Assembly: GCA_030611515.1 (NCBI GenBank)
Contig: JAUWPQ010000002.1
Span: 1-43,338 of the forward strand
Length of the DNA: 43,338 nucleotides
Direction of reading: 5' to 3'
From: Planctomycetota bacterium
GTDB lineage: Bacteria > Planctomycetota > Planctomycetia > Pirellulales > Thermoguttaceae
The stretch's first letter is position 1, and each line of letters begins with the position of its first letter. A program made the position numbers and the translations under genes. Shown here in pieces: positions 41,991-43,338 of this stretch. The notes below the pieces were generated by a model. That model was given only the letters and a program-made list of their open reading frames with translations. It ran no database searches and was not told the origin of the DNA.

Positions 41991-42932
41991 CTACCCTGCA
42001 CCCATCACCGGCCGAGACTCCTTCAGGCACAGATCGACCAGATTCTGAATCTTCGCCGTGCCGACGCACATTACACTGTCGGCGCCGCCCCAATAGATCT
42101 TCACCATGCCGTCGTCTTCCGGGATCGCACCGCAGGTGAAGACGACGTTGGGCACGTAGCCGGTCACTTCCCAGGGATCGCTCGGCTGCAATATCCAGTC
42201 GTCGGCCACGCCGATGAGTTTTGCCGGGTCGGCAAGATCGTGCAGCGCCACGCCCAGGCGATAGATGCCGCCGGCCATGGTGGGAAAGACGCCATGGTAG
42301 ATGTTCAGCCAGCCGGCCTCGGTCTTGATCGGTGTGGCGCCGGGGCCGATCTTCTCTTCGTCCCAGTGGTATGTCGCCGGTTTGATCACCAACCGCGAAT
42401 CCCCCCAGTGGATTAAGTCCCGCGAGTAGCTGATCCAGATCGACCACGGACTGATGTGCGAATGCGGCCGGTCGAGCCGCACATATCGCCCGCCGATCCT
42501 CTCGGGAAAGATCACTACGTTCCGCATGTCGGCCTGGGTGATCAGCGCGATCCGCTGGACGGTCTGAAAATCATGGGTGCGCGCCAGCCCGATTCGCACC
42601 CCGTGCCGCGAATAGGCGCTGTAGGTCAAGAGGTATGAATCTTCCACCGCCGTGATGCGGCAGTCCTCCACACCGTACTCTTCGTACTGGGCGAACAGAC
42701 CCTCGCCGGCCGGGATCATGAACGGCTCGGGGCGAACGCGGAAGTGATAGCCGTCGTCGCCCTCGGCAAGCCCGATGATCGATCGCCCGTTGCGCCGATG
42801 GGAGCGAAACAACAAGATGTACCGTCCGTTGTGCTTCACCGCCCCGGCGTTATGCACGGTCTCAACCTCGTAGGGAACATCGTCCTTGGTAAGGATCGGG
42901 TTCTTCTGGTAGCGCGTGACGATATCGGTCAT
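41991..42932 (-). CDS. Glycoside hydrolase family 130 protein (mannoside phosphorylase type)
   Basis: 313 residues from the ATG at 42930-42932 with AAAGGA eight bases upstream; a longer frame to 43091 would include repeat DNA. The five-bladed propeller signature is clear: YQKNPILTKDDVPYEVETVH NAGA, ILLFRSHRRNGRSIIGLA, EEYGVEDCRITAVEDSYLLT with the catalytic Asp, RNVVIFPERIGGRYVRLDRP, SWSIWISYSRDLIHW-like SPWSIWISYSRDLIHWGDSR, EKIGPGATPIKTEAGWLNIYHG and FTCGAIPEDDGMVKIYWGGAD. GH130 enzymes phosphorolyse beta-mannosides such as Man-GlcNAc or mannobiose. Which substrate applies here is unknown. No signal peptide, so cytoplasmic. Confidence 0.93.
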   Translation of the reverse strand: MTDIVTRYQKNPILTKDDVPYEVETVHNAGAVKHNGRYILLFRSHRRNGRSIIGLAEGDDGYHFRVRPEPFMIPAGEGLFAQYEEYGVEDCRITAVEDSYLLTYSAYSRHGVRIGLARTHDFQTVQRIALITQADMRNVVIFPERIGGRYVRLDRPHSHISPWSIWISYSRDLIHWGDSRLVIKPATYHWDEEKIGPGATPIKTEAGWLNIYHGVFPTMAGGIYRLGVALHDLADPAKLIGVADDWILQPSDPWEVTGYVPNVVFTCGAIPEDDGMVKIYWGGADSVMCVGTAKIQNLVDLCLKESRPVMGAG

Positions 42933-43108
42933 TCGTGATGTCCTTTGGCGATCAGTTTCCGGTAGGAAATAGGGGTCAGGTCTTGCAATCCAACATTCCA
43001 GCTTGGAAATTCCGACAATTCTGATTCTATGAAAGAGTGATCCTCCTGGTGGTATAAACAATGTGGCAAGTGTTTTGCCCATCAAAACCACAGCAGGAGG
43101 ACCGAGAG

Positions 43109-43338
43109 ATGTTATACCTTGGAATCGACCGGCATCGCAAGCAGTTGACCGTCAGTACTCGGCGGGAGGCACTGTCGGAAGTGTGCCACTGGTTTTGCCA
43201 ATGCTTCGTGAACCTCGTGAAAAGACTGCACCGTCCTCCAACGTGCCATTCTCCACTTCTACCAGTAGCACTATGGAACGTCAATCCGCACCCCAGCACT
43301 GGCAGAGCCAGTGGCACTCAACGTCAGCCCTTTTCGTC
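43109..43338 (+). pseudogene. Remnant of IS110-like transposase N-terminus, interrupted
   Basis: The frame starts at the ATG at 43109 (GGAGG upstream at 43096-43100) and reads MLYLGIDRHRKQLTVST, the first residues of IS110-type transposases including the first Asp of the DEDD motif (GID). After about 20-25 residues the homology stops and the frame enters a palindromic repeat (43183-43317) and runs to the window end. The upstream 43035-43108 stretch (GATCCTCCTGGTGG ... CAGCAGGAGGAC) may be the left end of the element. A complete downstream copy beyond the window edge cannot be excluded. Confidence 0.7.
43183..43317. repeat. Inverted repeat GTGCCACTGG...CCAGTGGCAC, P2-related
   Basis: GTGCCACTGGTTTTGCCAAT at 43183 and CACTGGCAGAGCCAGTGGCA C ending at 43317 form a pair of imperfect arms around about 95 bases of unrelated sequence. 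The arms are related to those inside P2 (37210-37342) but the outer CTAGTGGTCC ends are missing. It interrupts the IS110-like remnant. Confidence 0.75.

Overview
The window looks like chromosomal DNA of a planctomycete, most plausibly a Pirellulales-type lineage. The evidence is the high GC content, two porin-like beta-barrel proteins that resemble the planctomycete BBP7 family, a PEP-CTERM-sorted exported protein, an ECF sigma factor with a large membrane anti-sigma factor, Tat- or Sec-exported sugar isomerase and Gfo/Idh/MocA-like proteins, and many palindromic REP-like repeats in and between genes. No rRNA, tRNA or CRISPR array was recognised. All family assignments come from reading the sequence, not from database searches.

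Layout. 1-1466 (-): glycogen synthase, cut by the window edge. 2032-4371 (+): large exported protein of unknown function. 4381-4916: a four-helix-bundle (S23/IVP-like) gene bracketed by inverted heptanucleotide arrays. 4895-5530 (-): ruvA, whose stop codon lies in the repeat array. 5905-6642 (+): small protein plus DUF2335-like membrane protein. 6649-9403 (-): ABC ATPase, FtsX-like permease with a His-rich loop, and a DUF3299-like membrane protein, probably a metal-related transport operon. 9707-10147 (-): smpB. 10356-12289 (+): lipA and mutM. 12493-14148 (+): TPR protein. 14235-17641 (+): aldose 1-epimerase, exported TIM-barrel isomerase, exported Gfo/Idh/MocA-like protein. 17920-19413 (-): BBP7-like porin. 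19722-20973 (-): ParA ATPase and a small conserved-looking protein. 21295-23323 (+): murJ and a P-II-like gene. 23464-23706 (-): small protein. 23832-27675 (+): enlarged Tex and an EI24/CysZ-like membrane protein. 27757-31017 (-): unknown acidic protein, anti-sigma factor, ECF sigma factor. 31287-32525 (-): AlbA_2/Schlafen-type protein. 32813-33453 (+): DUF104/PIN toxin-antitoxin pair. 33472-36072 (-): degenerate KaiC-like domain fused to a PEP-synthase-type ATP-grasp domain. 36151-38684 (-): PEP-CTERM protein and a second BBP7-like porin. 39159-41892 (+): transaldolase, HicB, and a secreted HExxH protein that starts with a HicA-like N-terminus. 41991-42932 (-): GH130 enzyme. 43109-43338: remnant of an IS110-like transposase with a palindromic repeat in it.

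The most striking theme is the behaviour of small repeats. Several palindromic families are translated in frame inside genes (the 2032 gene, lipA in two places, mutM, tex, the HExxH gene). Others supply or touch the stop codons of neighbours (ruvA, murJ, the TPR gene, the EI24 gene, and almost the 2032 gene). Three unrelated heptanucleotide arrays occur, one of which forms inverted arms around the four-helix-bundle gene and reappears without a gene between murJ and the P-II gene. A second notable locus is hicB followed by a secreted HExxH gene whose first nine codons read like the start of HicA.

Functionally the region mixes housekeeping genes (DNA repair and recombination, trans-translation, lipoate synthesis, murein lipid II flipping, nitrogen signalling) with carbohydrate metabolism (GlgA, GalM, sugar isomerase and oxidoreductase, transaldolase, GH130) and lower-GC accessory genes (DUF2335 pair, AlbA_2 protein, toxin-antitoxin genes).
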